Below, piece by piece: positions 13,270-22,001 of a stretch of DNA of 64,000 bases (within the stretch, counting starts at the first letter, position 1; every line of letters begins with the position of its first letter). The translations under genes were made by a program, and so were the position numbers. Location: positions 1-64,000 of the forward strand of contig JAUHQD010000005.1 of the NCBI GenBank assembly GCA_030418115.1, in the 5' to 3' direction. The stretch comes from Alteromonadaceae bacterium BrNp21-10. GTDB taxonomy: Bacteria; Pseudomonadota; Gammaproteobacteria; Enterobacterales; Alteromonadaceae. Below the pieces are notes generated by a model. That model saw only the letters and a program-made list of their open reading frames with translations. It ran no database searches and was not told the origin of the DNA.

Positions 13270-13965
13270 TTAGATAGCTAATGCGCTCTGGTCTAATGAA
13301 ATACCAGCCCCCATTGTTGTACTTAACGTTACTTTCTTAATGAAAGCGCCTTTAGCAGTTGATGGCTTAGCTTTTTTCAAGGCTTCCAACAAGGCTTCAA
13401 GGTTTTCTTTAATTTGGTTTTCTTCGAACGCGATTTTACCAATGCTTGCATGGATAATACCGTTCTTATCGTTACGATAACGAACCTGACCTGCTTTAGC
13501 ATTTTTAACTGCAGTAGCAACGTCTGGTGTTACAGTACCGGTTTTAGGGTTAGGCATAAGTCCACGTGGACCTAAGATTTGACCTAAAGTACCGACAACA
13601 CGCATTGCGTCCGGAGAGGCAACAACAACGTCAAAGTTCATTTCGCCTTTCTTAACTAGCTCAGCCAAATCTTCCATACCAACAATGTCAGCACCGGCTT
13701 CTTTAGCAGCTTCAGCATTTGCGCCTTGAGTAAACACAGCAACACGTACTTCTTTACCAGTACCGTGTGGCAACACTGTTGCACCACGTACGTTTTGGTC
13801 AGATTTACGAGGGTCAACACCTAAGTTAACCGCTACGTCTACGCTTTCAGCAAATTTAGCTGTAGCGAGTTCTTTCAATAAAGCAATCGCTTCACTGATT
13901 TCATATTCTTTGGTGGCGTCTACACGGTCACGAATAACACGTAGGCGCTTTGTTAATTTAGCCAT
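13270..13965 (-). CDS. rplA: Large ribosomal subunit protein L1
   Basis: L1 forms the mobile L1 stalk next to the ribosomal exit site and, in E. coli, represses translation of the rplK-rplA mRNA. The product has 231 residues (E. coli 234) and carries the signature [15 protein letters not shown] and the [20 protein letters not shown] segment. It begins 4 bases after the rplK stop, showing translational coupling. Its stop is followed by the long L10 leader. Confidence 0.98.
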   Translation of the reverse strand: MAKLTKRLRVIRDRVDATKEYEISEAIALLKELATAKFAESVDVAVNLGVDPRKSDQNVRGATVLPHGTGKEVRVAVFTQGANAEAAKEAGADIVGMEDLAELVKKGEMNFDVVVASPDAMRVVGTLGQILGPRGLMPNPKTGTVTPDVATAVKNAKAGQVRYRNDKNGIIHASIGKIAFEENQIKENLEALLEALKKAKPSTAKGAFIKKVTLSTTMGAGISLDQSALAI

Positions 13966-13969
13966 TCTA

Positions 13970-14398
13970 TTATCCCTCTACCACTAAGCCCATACTACGC
14001 GCAGAACCTGCGATAGTACGTACAGCTGCTTCTAAACTAGATGCAGTTAGATCTGGTTCTTTGGTTTTTGCAATCTCTTCCAACTGAGCGATAGTCACTT
14101 TACCGACTTTATCAGTGTTAGGACGACCAGAACCACTCTTAACACCGGCAGCTTTCTTCAACAAGTAAGACGCTGGTGGAGTTTTAGTGATAAAAGTAAA
14201 CGAACGGTCTTCATATACTGTAATTTCTACAGGAACCGGGGCGCCTTTTTCTAGACTGTCGGTTTTAGCGTTAAACGCCTTACAGAATTCCATGATGTTC
14301 ACACCATGCTGACCTAGAGCAGGACCAACCGGTGGACTTGGGTTAGCAGCACCCGCTGCAACCTGAAGCTTAATTAAGCCTTTTATTTTCTTCGCCAT
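13970..14398 (-). CDS. rplK: Large ribosomal subunit protein L11
   Basis: L11 binds the GTPase-associated centre of 23S rRNA and is needed for RelA activation by uncharged tRNA. The start is the ATG at 14398 ([20 protein letters not shown]), giving 142 residues as in E. coli; the longer in-frame start at 14410 adds four unconserved residues. The N-terminal Pro-rich [20 protein letters not shown] and the C-terminal RNA-binding end [13 protein letters not shown] are intact. A sigma-70 promoter lies at 14486-14514. Confidence 0.97.
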   Translation of the reverse strand: MAKKIKGLIKLQVAAGAANPSPPVGPALGQHGVNIMEFCKAFNAKTDSLEKGAPVPVEITVYEDRSFTFITKTPPASYLLKKAAGVKSGSGRPNTDKVGKVTIAQLEEIAKTKEPDLTASSLEAAVRTIAGSARSMGLVVEG

Positions 14399-14485
14399 GA
14401 TATGCCTCAATAAATTGGGTTTAACGCCTTGTAAACACTGAGGATGCTTACTCGAACGGCTTCCCGTACAACAAAAAGGGCGCAG

Positions 14486-14514
14486 ATTATAGTTTAATCA
14501 AGCGCCCTCCGCAA
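14486..14514 (-). promoter_or_regulatory. Sigma-70 promoter upstream of rplK
   Basis: On the minus strand TTGCGG (14509-14514) and TATAAT (14486-14491) are separated by 17 bases, about 90 bases before the rplK start and about 90 bases after the nusG stop. It resembles the separate L11 promoter known in E. coli and is followed by a GC-rich initial transcribed region (CTGCGCCC), as expected for a growth-rate controlled gene. Confidence 0.75.
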
Positions 14515-14601
14515 CGTTTGTGTGAATCTTTTTTACTGTTTTCATTGCTATGACTAAAAACAGTGTTTAAACACGCACTTAGCCAGTCTCAACGCAATAA
14601 A

Positions 14602-15138
14602 TTAACCTTTTTCGACTTGACCGAATTCCAAATCAACCGGTGTAGAGCGACCAAAGATAAGTACCGATACTTTTACGCGGCTCTTTTCATAATCGACTTC
14701 TTCCACCACACCATTAAAGTCAGCAAATGGACCTTCAGTAACACGTACCACTTCACCTGGTTCAAACAAGGTTTTAGGTGTAGGACTGTCGGTATTTTCT
14801 TCCAAGCGGTTCAGTATAGCGTCAACTTCTTTTTGCGTAATAGGTGCTGGACGGTCGCTGGTGCCACCAATGAAACCAAGAACACGCGGCACACTTTTAA
14901 CTAAGTGCCAGCTATCTTCATTCATTTCCATTTCAACCAACACATAGCCTGGGAAAAACTTACGAGCACTTTTACGTTTTTGCCCAGCTCGCATTTCAAC
15001 AACTTCTTCAGTAGGAACAAGAACCTGTCCAAAGTAGTCTTCCATTTCATGAATCTGAATGTGCTCGGCTAAGGTTTTTTGCACACGTCCTTCATAACCA
15101 GAAAAAGCCTGAACCACATACCATTTTTTATCAGACAT
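14602..15138 (-). CDS. nusG: Transcription elongation/antitermination factor NusG
   Basis: NusG binds RNA polymerase, suppresses pausing, links transcription to ribosomes through S10 and assists Rho. The 178-residue product has the NGN domain with [19 protein letters not shown] at the start and [12 protein letters not shown], and a C-terminal KOW domain with [19 protein letters not shown]. It starts one base after the secE stop, the conserved secE-nusG pair. Confidence 0.98.
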   Translation of the reverse strand: MSDKKWYVVQAFSGYEGRVQKTLAEHIQIHEMEDYFGQVLVPTEEVVEMRAGQKRKSARKFFPGYVLVEMEMNEDSWHLVKSVPRVLGFIGGTSDRPAPITQKEVDAILNRLEENTDSPTPKTLFEPGEVVRVTEGPFADFNGVVEEVDYEKSRVKVSVLIFGRSTPVDLEFGQVEKG

Positions 15139-15139
15139 A

Positions 15140-15517
15140 TTAAATTCCTAATCCCGTTATAAAAGAAACCACTCGAACGATAATGCCATCCAAGCCCCAT
15201 AAAATTAATGACATAATTACCGTAGCCACCATCACAATCAAGGTTGTTTGCATGGTTTCCTGGCGAGTCGGCCACACCACTTTACGCACTTCGGTGCGAG
15301 AATCTTTAGCAAAGCTTAAAAATTGGCTTCCTTTAGCAGTACTGGCAGCTACAAATAGCGCAATAATAACTGCTACAACGACACCAATAGCACGATATAA
15401 AACTGACAATTCAGCATAGATATTGTTGGCAGCAATGGCCGCGGCTAATAGCCCTATGGCGATAATCCATTTAACAAAATCAAATGGGGATGATGCATTC
15501 TCTGTATTCACACTCAT
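15140..15517 (-). CDS. secE: Protein translocase subunit SecE
   Basis: SecE is the clamp subunit of the SecYEG channel in the inner membrane. The product has 125 residues and three hydrophobic segments (about 17-33, 38-56 and 94-116), the long gammaproteobacterial form. The conserved amphipathic stretch [20 protein letters not shown] lies before the last membrane helix. It precedes nusG with almost no gap and follows a tRNA-like sequence by 35 bases. Confidence 0.97.
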   Translation of the reverse strand: MSVNTENASSPFDFVKWIIAIGLLAAAIAANNIYAELSVLYRAIGVVVAVIIALFVAASTAKGSQFLSFAKDSRTEVRKVVWPTRQETMQTTLIVMVATVIMSLILWGLDGIIVRVVSFITGLGI

Positions 15518-15552
15518 ACTACTACCTATTCAAATCTAATATTGCCAATGAC

Positions 15553-15625
15553 TAGCAGGGATGGACTCGAACCCCCAACCATCGGATCTGTAATCCGCTG
15601 TTCTGCCAATTAGAACTACACCCCT
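15553..15625 (-). tRNA. tRNA-Trp-like sequence, probably degenerate
   Basis: The minus strand reads AGGGGTGTAGTTCTAATTGG and onward like a bacterial tRNA-Trp: acceptor strand AGGGGTG, TA at positions 8-9, D-stem GTTC/GAAC with GG in its loop, an anticodon stem GCGGA/TCCGA, GTTGGGGGTTCGAGTCC as T-arm 5' side, and 3' CATCCCT. tRNA-Trp is also what usually precedes secE. But the anticodon loop is TTACAGA (ACA instead of CCA), about four bases of the 3' T-stem strand are missing, and the end reads CTA instead of CCA. Total length is 73 instead of 76. I read it as a decayed tRNA-Trp; a functional unusual tRNA is less likely. Confidence 0.5.
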
Positions 15626-15941
15626 ATCCCTGTTTTGCTCACCACATCCCAAATTTCACATAGACTGCTTTTGGGCGTTTTGTCTGTGTGGTTTTTCAGA
15701 ATCATTCTACAGGAGGGGGGCGTATTATACTCAGCACGCAACATGATTCAAGCTTTAGCGTTAAAAGCCGGCGTAGATTTAATTAAGTTGCAGAGCGATA
15801 TTGTAATCATTGACTATTTGCCGACAATTTACATGGGTGTGGTTAATCGAGCCAGAACACTTTTGCATACAAATTAGCACTAGGGTCAGTAAGCATAATT
15901 AACGTATATTAAAATTAATCTGCAATAAAAATGTTTTAACC
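15626..15941. other. Divergent intergenic region with the secE-operon promoter
   Basis: About 316 bases between the tRNA-like sequence (minus) and the first plus-strand gene at 15942. It contains the minus-strand promoter described separately. An open frame on the plus strand (15635-15877) has no recognisable product and overlaps that promoter, so I do not call it a gene. The 60 bases before 15942 are AT-rich. Confidence 0.6.
15724..15751 (-). promoter_or_regulatory. Sigma-70 promoter of the tRNA-secE-nusG transcript
   Basis: On the minus strand TTGAAT (15746-15751) and a perfect TATAAT (15724-15729) are separated by 16 bases. Transcription would start near 15717, leaving about 90 bases before the tRNA-like sequence and about 200 before secE. 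Confidence 0.7.
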
Positions 15942-16160
15942 ATGTTTAAATTACCCAAAAAAATTAGAATGGCCATTCGCGAAAAAGCCATTCAAAAAGC
16001 CAAGACGCGCATCATGATTGCTGGTCGCACGGCTGAAAGTTTCACTGCCGAAGAACTAGAAGTCATCGTCCGTGAGGAAGAAGATAATATTAAGTCCAAT
16101 TATAAGGAAAAAGGCTTGTTAGGTTTGGCTGCCCTGCTAGGTTTGGGCTGGTGGATATAG
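15942..16160 (+). CDS. Small conserved protein of unknown function
   Basis: A 72-residue basic/acidic protein starting MFKLPKKIRMAIREKAIQKA. The first half is lysine- and arginine-rich, the middle (residues 26-52) is acidic and probably helical, and the end GLLGLAALLGLGWWI is a short hydrophobic tail. That tail could insert in or lie on the inner membrane. I cannot name a family. It is the first of three plus-strand genes that may form an operon (20 bases to the next). Confidence 0.7.
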   Translation: MFKLPKKIRMAIREKAIQKAKTRIMIAGRTAESFTAEELEVIVREEEDNIKSNYKEKGLLGLAALLGLGWWI

Positions 16161-16179
16161 GCCATTCATAGGATTATTT

Positions 16180-16566
16180 ATGCTCAAGCCCCTCATTCGT
16201 TTAACACTGGCGCACTTAATATGGCGACATTATAAGCCGGTACTCATCGCCACCGTTGTTTGCTTACTGGGTATTATTCTGGTTTCCTTTTTACACGCCG
16301 ACTATGTCGCCTTCGCTAAAGAATTGCAGGGAGAAAATCATCTTGGCCTATCGTTTATCGTCAAATGGTTAGTCTATTGCGTGATAGTAGGTCTATGGTT
16401 GTGGATATGGCTGCGTACCATGGCACAACGTCAAAAACTGCAAGATATAAACACAATGCTGGTAGCAGAAAAAAACTATGCCTGCCCCGAAGACGATCCC
16501 TTTAACAATATTCGACATAAAGACAAACTCAACAGCAAGGCCGACGCTATCTTGAACAAATCCTAA
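16180..16566 (+). CDS. Small membrane protein of unknown function
   Basis: A 128-residue protein with two clear hydrophobic segments, about 22-40 (PVLIATVVCLLGIILVSF) and 63-80 (IVKWLVYCVIVGLWLWIW), and a charged C-terminal tail of about 45 residues. The tail contains CPEDDPFNNIRHKDKL and is likely cytoplasmic. No family recognised. Its TAA overlaps the first base of the next longer open frame, so the three genes 15942-17264 look like one transcription unit. Confidence 0.75.
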   Translation: MLKPLIRLTLAHLIWRHYKPVLIATVVCLLGIILVSFLHADYVAFAKELQGENHLGLSFIVKWLVYCVIVGLWLWIWLRTMAQRQKLQDINTMLVAEKNYACPEDDPFNNIRHKDKLNSKADAILNKS

Positions 16567-16631
16567 TGCTGACCAATACTGTTAACATCCAACTACTAGC
16601 CTTTTTCGAAAATAATGTTTACGCTAACCTC

Positions 16632-17264
16632 ATGACAACCTATCTTCACCATCACATCAAACTAGCACTTAGTTCCGGTCTTTGCTGGTTGCTGCTGTCT
16701 TTTAGCGTGCAGGCTGAAGCCTCCTTTGTTATGTCACCAGAATATAAAAAAGCGTTATTTGTCAGCCATGCTAACGTATTACAAAACACCATTAAGCGTG
16801 ACGACGTTGCCCAGTTATTATTAAACACACTACCGAATTCCATTATTGACCTATTGAAGAAAGACGAGGAATGGCAAGATAATTCACAACTGCAGCAACA
16901 AGTGTTAGGTAACTCCTTAGCGCTATATTTTAAACAGCTGATTGCCGATAAAAACTATAGTTTTGCGGAAATCATGCTCACCGATGCCAACGGCGCCCTA
17001 GTGGCGGCCTTTCCAAAAACCAGCGATTATTGGCAAGGTGACGAACAAAAATTCGTTAAGCCTGCGATTTCCCAAAAAGTACATTTTTCAGAACCTAATT
17101 GGGACGAAAGCTCAAAGGCTTATTCCTTCTTTGTTTCCATCCCTGTGGTTGAGAATAATAAAGTGATCGGCATATTAATCTCGGCCATGGATGTGACCTC
17201 ATCCTATGTATTTGAGATGTCATTGGAAGAGTTAATTGAAGTAAGTATTGCTACCGAAGAATAA
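16632..17264 (+). CDS. Secreted Cache/PDC-like sensor domain protein without output domain
   Basis: I prefer the ATG at 16632, which gives a 210-residue protein with a signal peptide (MTTYLHHHIKLALSSGLCWL, then LLSFSVQAEA). An in-frame start at 16566 is possible but adds 22 residues before it. The mature part ends with a segment typical of Cache (PDC) ligand-binding domains: EIMLTDANGALVAAFPKTSD, then YSFFVSIPVVENNKVIGIL. There is no second membrane helix and no kinase, GGDEF or chemotaxis domain, so it is a soluble periplasmic sensor domain on its own. It ends 25 bases from the convergent GGDEF-EAL gene, a possible partner. Family assignment is from pattern, not from a search. Confidence 0.65.
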   Translation: MTTYLHHHIKLALSSGLCWLLLSFSVQAEASFVMSPEYKKALFVSHANVLQNTIKRDDVAQLLLNTLPNSIIDLLKKDEEWQDNSQLQQQVLGNSLALYFKQLIADKNYSFAEIMLTDANGALVAAFPKTSDYWQGDEQKFVKPAISQKVHFSEPNWDESSKAYSFFVSIPVVENNKVIGILISAMDVTSSYVFEMSLEELIEVSIATEE

Positions 17265-17289
17265 GCCTAACTTGAGGTAATATTAACAG

Positions 17290-19200
17290 TTATTCTGCGG
17301 TTTGATTCTGATATAACGTTAAAAAAGCGTCATTGGCCATAGGCCTACCAAAGTAATCTCCTTGACCCATATCACAACCCATTGATCTTAATTTACTGGC
17401 AATACTTGGCGACTCAATGCCTTCGGCAATCGACTTGCGCTGAAGGTTTTCACATAACCCGAGTATGGTACTAACAATAGCCTGATCGCCTTTATCATAA
17501 ACAACGTTAGTCACAAAAGAGCGATCAATCTTTATCGCATCCACTTTAAGGTTTTTAACGTAGGCCAATGACGACATTCCGGTGCCAAAATCGTCAATGG
17601 ACAAACTCACACCAATATTTTTTAGTTCTTCAAACTGCTGTTGAGTACGAACAATATCTGTCAGCGCACCATTCTCGGTTAATTCCAATTCTAAGAAACC
17701 CGCTGCAACTTGGGTACTCGCTAACTTTTCCGAGATAAAATCCACAAAATAAGGGTCATTTAAATTATACGGAGAAATATTCACCGACATGGGTAATGCA
17801 ATACCTTGCTGCTGCCACTGGGCATTTTGCAGCAATGCATGTTCAATAATGTAACGGGTAAACTCATTGATGATGCCACTACACTCCGCCAAATGCACAA
17901 AACGGTCAGCACTGAGAAAACCTAAGGTAGGATGTTGCCAGCGGATCAACACTTCACAACCAATAATAACTTCGCTGGCCAAGTCTACTTTTGGCTGATA
18001 ATACAGCACCAATTCTTTATTACTGATGGCCTGACGTAAATCACTGGTTAATTGCAGTTGCTCTATAGTGCTGGCTTCCTGATCCGGATGAAAGTGTGCT
18101 ACGCCTATACGTTGCCGCTTAGCGGTATACATGGCGATATCGGCACAGCTGATCAAACTAGACGCCGTTAACGCATCATCAGGATAGTTGGCAATCCCCA
18201 CACTTAAGCCAACTTCAATATAGACACCTTCAATCTCTATGGGTTGTTGCACTAAATTTAACAACCGCCGCCCTAAAACACTGGCTGACGCGCGGTCGAT
18301 ATCTGGCACCCAAATGGCAAACTCATCGCCACCGAAGCGGGCAAATACATCGTCTTCACGCAGCATTTTCCCAATATCGTCACTGAGACGTTGCAGTAAT
18401 AAATCACCACAATCATGACCTAAGGCATCATTCACTTCTTTAAAACGATCAATATCAAAAAACAACATTGCCGCCCTAGCTCGATGCTCAAGTTGTGGCT
18501 GGCTATTATGCTGCTGATTTTCTTGCTGTATAAAATCTTCAATACACTGAACCATTTGTTCGCGATTGAATAAATCGGTAAGTGCATCATGAGTGGCTTT
18601 ATAGGTGAGTTCGCGAGTATAGGATTCCTGCTGTCGGCCAATCAAGGTACCTAATACAAATATACCCCATATTCCCAGCACCGCACAAAGTAAGGCGATA
18701 CCAACAATAGTCATTTTAACTTCAATTAATGAGGCATCAAGCAATATCGGTTGCTTCATCACCACTAACTTTAAAGAGGATGACTCACTATCAGCTATTG
18801 CCCATAAGAAACGCTGGTTAGCACTTTTCATCCAGCCTGTTTGGCCTAAAGCTTCAATTTCACTCACATTGATATCGGGAAATTCCAAGCGTAGGTCGGA
18901 TTTAAACAACAACATATCATGCTCAAACAAGTACCAAGCGACGGGCTCACTTGAGCTAATGTCCATAGCCTGATGTGGATTGAGATAATGAACGTCGGGA
19001 TTATCTTTAAGCAGTTGATAGACTAATTCAGCTGATTGTAATAACGCGTGCTGTTCTGATGCAATAACGGTTTGCGCATGGATGCGATAAGAAAAAGCAC
19101 TCAAAGCCGTCGCCAATACAGCCACAATCATCGCGCAAATAAGAATCAGCCGAGTACGTATACTTTGGCTTGAAGCAATGGCTGACAAATGCTTATTCAT
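17290..19200 (-). CDS. Membrane GGDEF-EAL cyclic-di-GMP enzyme
   Basis: A 636-residue inner-membrane protein. Two membrane helices (about 17-37 and 163-185) enclose a periplasmic sensor region of about 125 residues. The GGDEF domain follows, with an intact GGDEF motif at 290-294 and an inhibitory I-site REDD (281-284) five residues before it. The EAL domain has EVL in place of EAL at 415-417, a common active variant, and keeps the DDFGTG loop (IDDFGTGMSSLAYVK), the LELTE motif and the AEGIES motif. It may therefore both make and degrade cyclic-di-GMP. It stands alone on the minus strand, convergent with the secreted Cache protein. Confidence 0.92.
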   Translation of the reverse strand: MNKHLSAIASSQSIRTRLILICAMIVAVLATALSAFSYRIHAQTVIASEQHALLQSAELVYQLLKDNPDVHYLNPHQAMDISSSEPVAWYLFEHDMLLFKSDLRLEFPDINVSEIEALGQTGWMKSANQRFLWAIADSESSSLKLVVMKQPILLDASLIEVKMTIVGIALLCAVLGIWGIFVLGTLIGRQQESYTRELTYKATHDALTDLFNREQMVQCIEDFIQQENQQHNSQPQLEHRARAAMLFFDIDRFKEVNDALGHDCGDLLLQRLSDDIGKMLREDDVFARFGGDEFAIWVPDIDRASASVLGRRLLNLVQQPIEIEGVYIEVGLSVGIANYPDDALTASSLISCADIAMYTAKRQRIGVAHFHPDQEASTIEQLQLTSDLRQAISNKELVLYYQPKVDLASEVIIGCEVLIRWQHPTLGFLSADRFVHLAECSGIINEFTRYIIEHALLQNAQWQQQGIALPMSVNISPYNLNDPYFVDFISEKLASTQVAAGFLELELTENGALTDIVRTQQQFEELKNIGVSLSIDDFGTGMSSLAYVKNLKVDAIKIDRSFVTNVVYDKGDQAIVSTILGLCENLQRKSIAEGIESPSIASKLRSMGCDMGQGDYFGRPMANDAFLTLYQNQTAE

Positions 19201-19289
19201 AGGGCTAACTTAAAAAAACAACGGTTGAGTCGGCTATTGTACAACGGCCAATTAAGTTTTATTGATAATTATTGGGGTATATCACCTCT

Positions 19290-19330
19290 AAAACGAGCAT
19301 CACATCGGTGTATTGAGGTAGGCTCGTTTT
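19290..19330 (-). terminator. Possible terminator after the Gfo/Idh gene
   Basis: The inverted repeat AAAACGAGC (19290-19298) and GCTCGTTTT (19322-19330) forms a 9-bp stem with a 23-base loop, 30 bases after the oxidoreductase stop. On the minus strand the stem ends in TTTT followed by AGAGG. The loop is long, so this is a moderate candidate. Confidence 0.45.
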
Positions 19331-19360
19331 GATGGTTATTTATAAGTACTTATTCGACCG

Positions 19361-20356
19361 CTAATAGTGGCTGTTTTCCATCTCATCACCATAATGCAGC
19401 CCAATTTGCTGGCGGATGCTATCCATGGTGTGCATATTGGCTAAAGTATCGGCTAAGGGCATAACGTCACTTTGTCGTTTCCCTTGCTGTAAACACTGGT
19501 GCACTTCGCGGATTTGGTATTCAAAACCATTAACCTGTTTGGGTAACGTTTTACGAATGCTTTTGTCACCGATATTGAGTTGTACGGTTTCACCCGCCCA
19601 AAACATATTGGCGATTTCAATATCCCCTTTGCTGCCATGTAATATCATGTGATTACCACATTTTGTATCTACGGCCGTAGTGAACTGGGCGAAACGTTGG
19701 TTCGAATAACGCATATTCACCAGTAGCTGGCTGTCAATATCTGTATCACCAATATGTGCCATTGATTGCAACTCAACAGGATTATCCTGTAGAAACCATT
19801 GGCTCATGGCGACAGAATATACACCTAAATCTAATAACGCGCCGCCTGCTAATGCTTTATTAACTGCTCGATGCTCAGGACCGCGGTCAAAAGCAAAACC
19901 AATACTGGATTGCACCGATTGCAGCTCACCAATTTCACCGGCATCTAGCCACTGCTTGGCTTGCTGGCACGAAGGTAAAAAACGCGTCCATAATGCTTCC
20001 ATCACAAAACATTGCTTGCTGGTAGCTAAGTCCACTATTTCCTGTGCCTGTTGGGCATTAATAGTAATAGGTTTTTCAATCAATAAATGCTTACCTGCTT
20101 GCAAGCACATTATCGCGTGTTCGAAATGAAAGTTATGAGTTGCAGCAATATAAATGACATCAATATTGGGATCATTAGCTAAGGCTTGATAACTGCTAGC
20201 AACCTTAGCTACATTGTTTTTCTTTGCGAAGCTCTGAGCACGTTCTAGATTACTGCTGGCAACCGCCACCAATTGACCATCGGTACCATTGAGTAACGCG
20301 TCGGTAAAGGTCTGTGCAATCCTGCCCGGTCCAATTATTCCCCACTTGATCTGCAT
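19361..20356 (-). CDS. Gfo/Idh/MocA-family NAD(P)-dependent oxidoreductase
   Basis: A 331-residue protein with an N-terminal Rossmann fold (KWGIIGPGRIAQTFTDAL, residues 4-21) and the family motif EKPITINAQQA near residue 95. The C-terminal GFO domain contains GGALLDLGVYSV, where the conserved motif normally holds a histidine-type substrate site (here GVY). Such enzymes oxidise or reduce sugars, inositols or trans-dihydrodiols; the substrate cannot be told. It is a single gene between dnaB and the GGDEF-EAL gene, on the same strand as both. Confidence 0.88.
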   Translation of the reverse strand: MQIKWGIIGPGRIAQTFTDALLNGTDGQLVAVASSNLERAQSFAKKNNVAKVASSYQALANDPNIDVIYIAATHNFHFEHAIMCLQAGKHLLIEKPITINAQQAQEIVDLATSKQCFVMEALWTRFLPSCQQAKQWLDAGEIGELQSVQSSIGFAFDRGPEHRAVNKALAGGALLDLGVYSVAMSQWFLQDNPVELQSMAHIGDTDIDSQLLVNMRYSNQRFAQFTTAVDTKCGNHMILHGSKGDIEIANMFWAGETVQLNIGDKSIRKTLPKQVNGFEYQIREVHQCLQQGKRQSDVMPLADTLANMHTMDSIRQQIGLHYGDEMENSHY

Positions 20357-20499
20357 ACTACATTTCCTATCTTGTTAAGGTGACTGCGATTTTAGTTGTT
20401 CGTACGACAACTTAATGAAGGCCATTAATAAAGTCGATGAATCGTTCTATAGCGCTAAAAAATGACCATAATCAAGTAATTAGCTTTAACCAACCAAAC

Positions 20500-21906
20500 T
20501 CAGTATTCGTCGTTATATGCAGGGCCCACATAATTATCGAATCGAGAATATTGCCCTTGGAAGGTTACCCTTGAAGTGCCGATGGGGCCGTTACGTTGCT
20601 TACCGATGATAATTTCTGCAATACCTTTATCTTCACTATTTTCGTGATAAACCTCATCACGATAAATAAACATAATCAAATCCGCATCTTGCTCGATAGA
20701 GCCTGATTCCCGTAAGTCGGAGTTAATCGGACGCTTATCGGCCCGTTGCTCCAAACTACGGTTAAGCTGGGACAACGCCACAACCGGCACTTGTAATTCT
20801 TTGGCGAGGGACTTGAGCGAGCGAGAAATCTCGGCAATTTCTAAGGTTCGGTTATCACTCAGTCCTGGCACCTGCATTAATTGTAAATAATCGATCATGA
20901 TCAAACTGATACCACCACGATCTCGCGCCAATTTACGCGCACGTGTGCGCACTTCCATTGGCGTCAGGCCCGAGGAATCATCCACATACAGGTTATCTTT
21001 TTCTTTTACCAAGCGCATAGTGTTAGAAATACGCGCCCAATCTTCATCATCCAACTGCGCAGTACGAATTTTAGTTTGATCAACCCGGCTCAAAGAAGCC
21101 AACATCCGCATCATGATTTGCTCTGAGGGCATCTCTAAGCTGAAAACTAATACCGGCTTATCTTCCTGCATCATGGCGGTTTCACACAGGTTCATGGCGA
21201 AGGTAGTTTTCCCCATGGACGGACGCGCAGCAACAATGATCAAATCGGACTGTTGCAGGCCGCTGGTCTTCTTATCTAAATCCGTAAAACCAGTAGAAAC
21301 GCCGGTCACTTCTTTATTACTTTTCACCAAGGCTTCAAGGCGATCAATGGTTTTACCTAGAACCGCTTCAATATCCCGCGGGCCTTCATTGGCACCGGTA
21401 CGTTTTTCAGCAATTTCGAAAACTTTACTTTCAGCTAAATCGAGAATTTCACTACTGTTACGCCCCTGGGGATTATAACTACTATCCGCGATTTCATTAG
21501 CGACACCAATCAATTCACGAGAGATGGCGCGTTCTTTAATAATCCGCGCATAGGCCTCAACGTTAGCTGAACTGGGGGTATTTTTCGCCAACTCACCTAA
21601 GTAAGAAAAACCGCCGGCTTCTTCTAACTCATCATGATGTTCTAAGGCTTGAGAAACGGTAACCACGTCTATCGGTTGGTTATGCGACAATAACCTTAAA
21701 ATACCACGATAGATGGTTTGGTGGGCGCGATTATAAAAATCTTGCTCGATGACAATTTCAGCGACTTTGTCCCAAGAATCAGGGGCAATCAGCATACTTC
21801 CCAATACTGATTGCTCCGCTTCTATTGAATGCGGGGGGATCTTCAGCTTTTCGATATTAGCGTCTTTAGGGGCAGATGCGACTACTTTCACGAGGCTCTC
21901 AGTCAA
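20500..21906 (-). CDS. dnaB: Replicative DNA helicase DnaB
   Basis: Hexameric 5'-3' helicase that unwinds DNA at the replication fork and recruits primase. The product has 468 residues (E. coli 471). The N-terminal primase-interacting domain begins PPHSIEAEQSVLGSMLI. The RecA-like domain has Walker A ARPSMGKTT (about 227-235), Walker B SLIMIDYLQLM and the DnaB-type LSQLNRSLEQRADKRP. In relatives dnaB often follows rplI directly; here it is separated from rplI by about 4.9 kb of mixed-strand genes. Confidence 0.97.
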   Translation of the reverse strand: MTESLVKVVASAPKDANIEKLKIPPHSIEAEQSVLGSMLIAPDSWDKVAEIVIEQDFYNRAHQTIYRGILRLLSHNQPIDVVTVSQALEHHDELEEAGGFSYLGELAKNTPSSANVEAYARIIKERAISRELIGVANEIADSSYNPQGRNSSEILDLAESKVFEIAEKRTGANEGPRDIEAVLGKTIDRLEALVKSNKEVTGVSTGFTDLDKKTSGLQQSDLIIVAARPSMGKTTFAMNLCETAMMQEDKPVLVFSLEMPSEQIMMRMLASLSRVDQTKIRTAQLDDEDWARISNTMRLVKEKDNLYVDDSSGLTPMEVRTRARKLARDRGGISLIMIDYLQLMQVPGLSDNRTLEIAEISRSLKSLAKELQVPVVALSQLNRSLEQRADKRPINSDLRESGSIEQDADLIMFIYRDEVYHENSEDKGIAEIIIGKQRNGPIGTSRVTFQGQYSRFDNYVGPAYNDEY

Positions 21907-22001
21907 CAGAATTAGGCTGGCATTATGCGGGAATTTTTAATACTAAAAAAGCTCGCTAGGTAATTATTTTCAGTCAGCCACCCTAATCCTGTTTAGCTGA
22001 T

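Noticed and set aside
15553-15630. A tRNA-Tyr (GTA) on the plus strand suggested by CTGTA in the loop
   Set aside because: The T-arm TTCGAGT and the D-arm with GG are on the minus strand; the plus strand has neither.
15635-15877. 80-residue open frame on the plus strand after the tRNA-like sequence
   Set aside because: It overlaps the promoter of the secE operon, has no recognisable domain and no ribosome-binding site.
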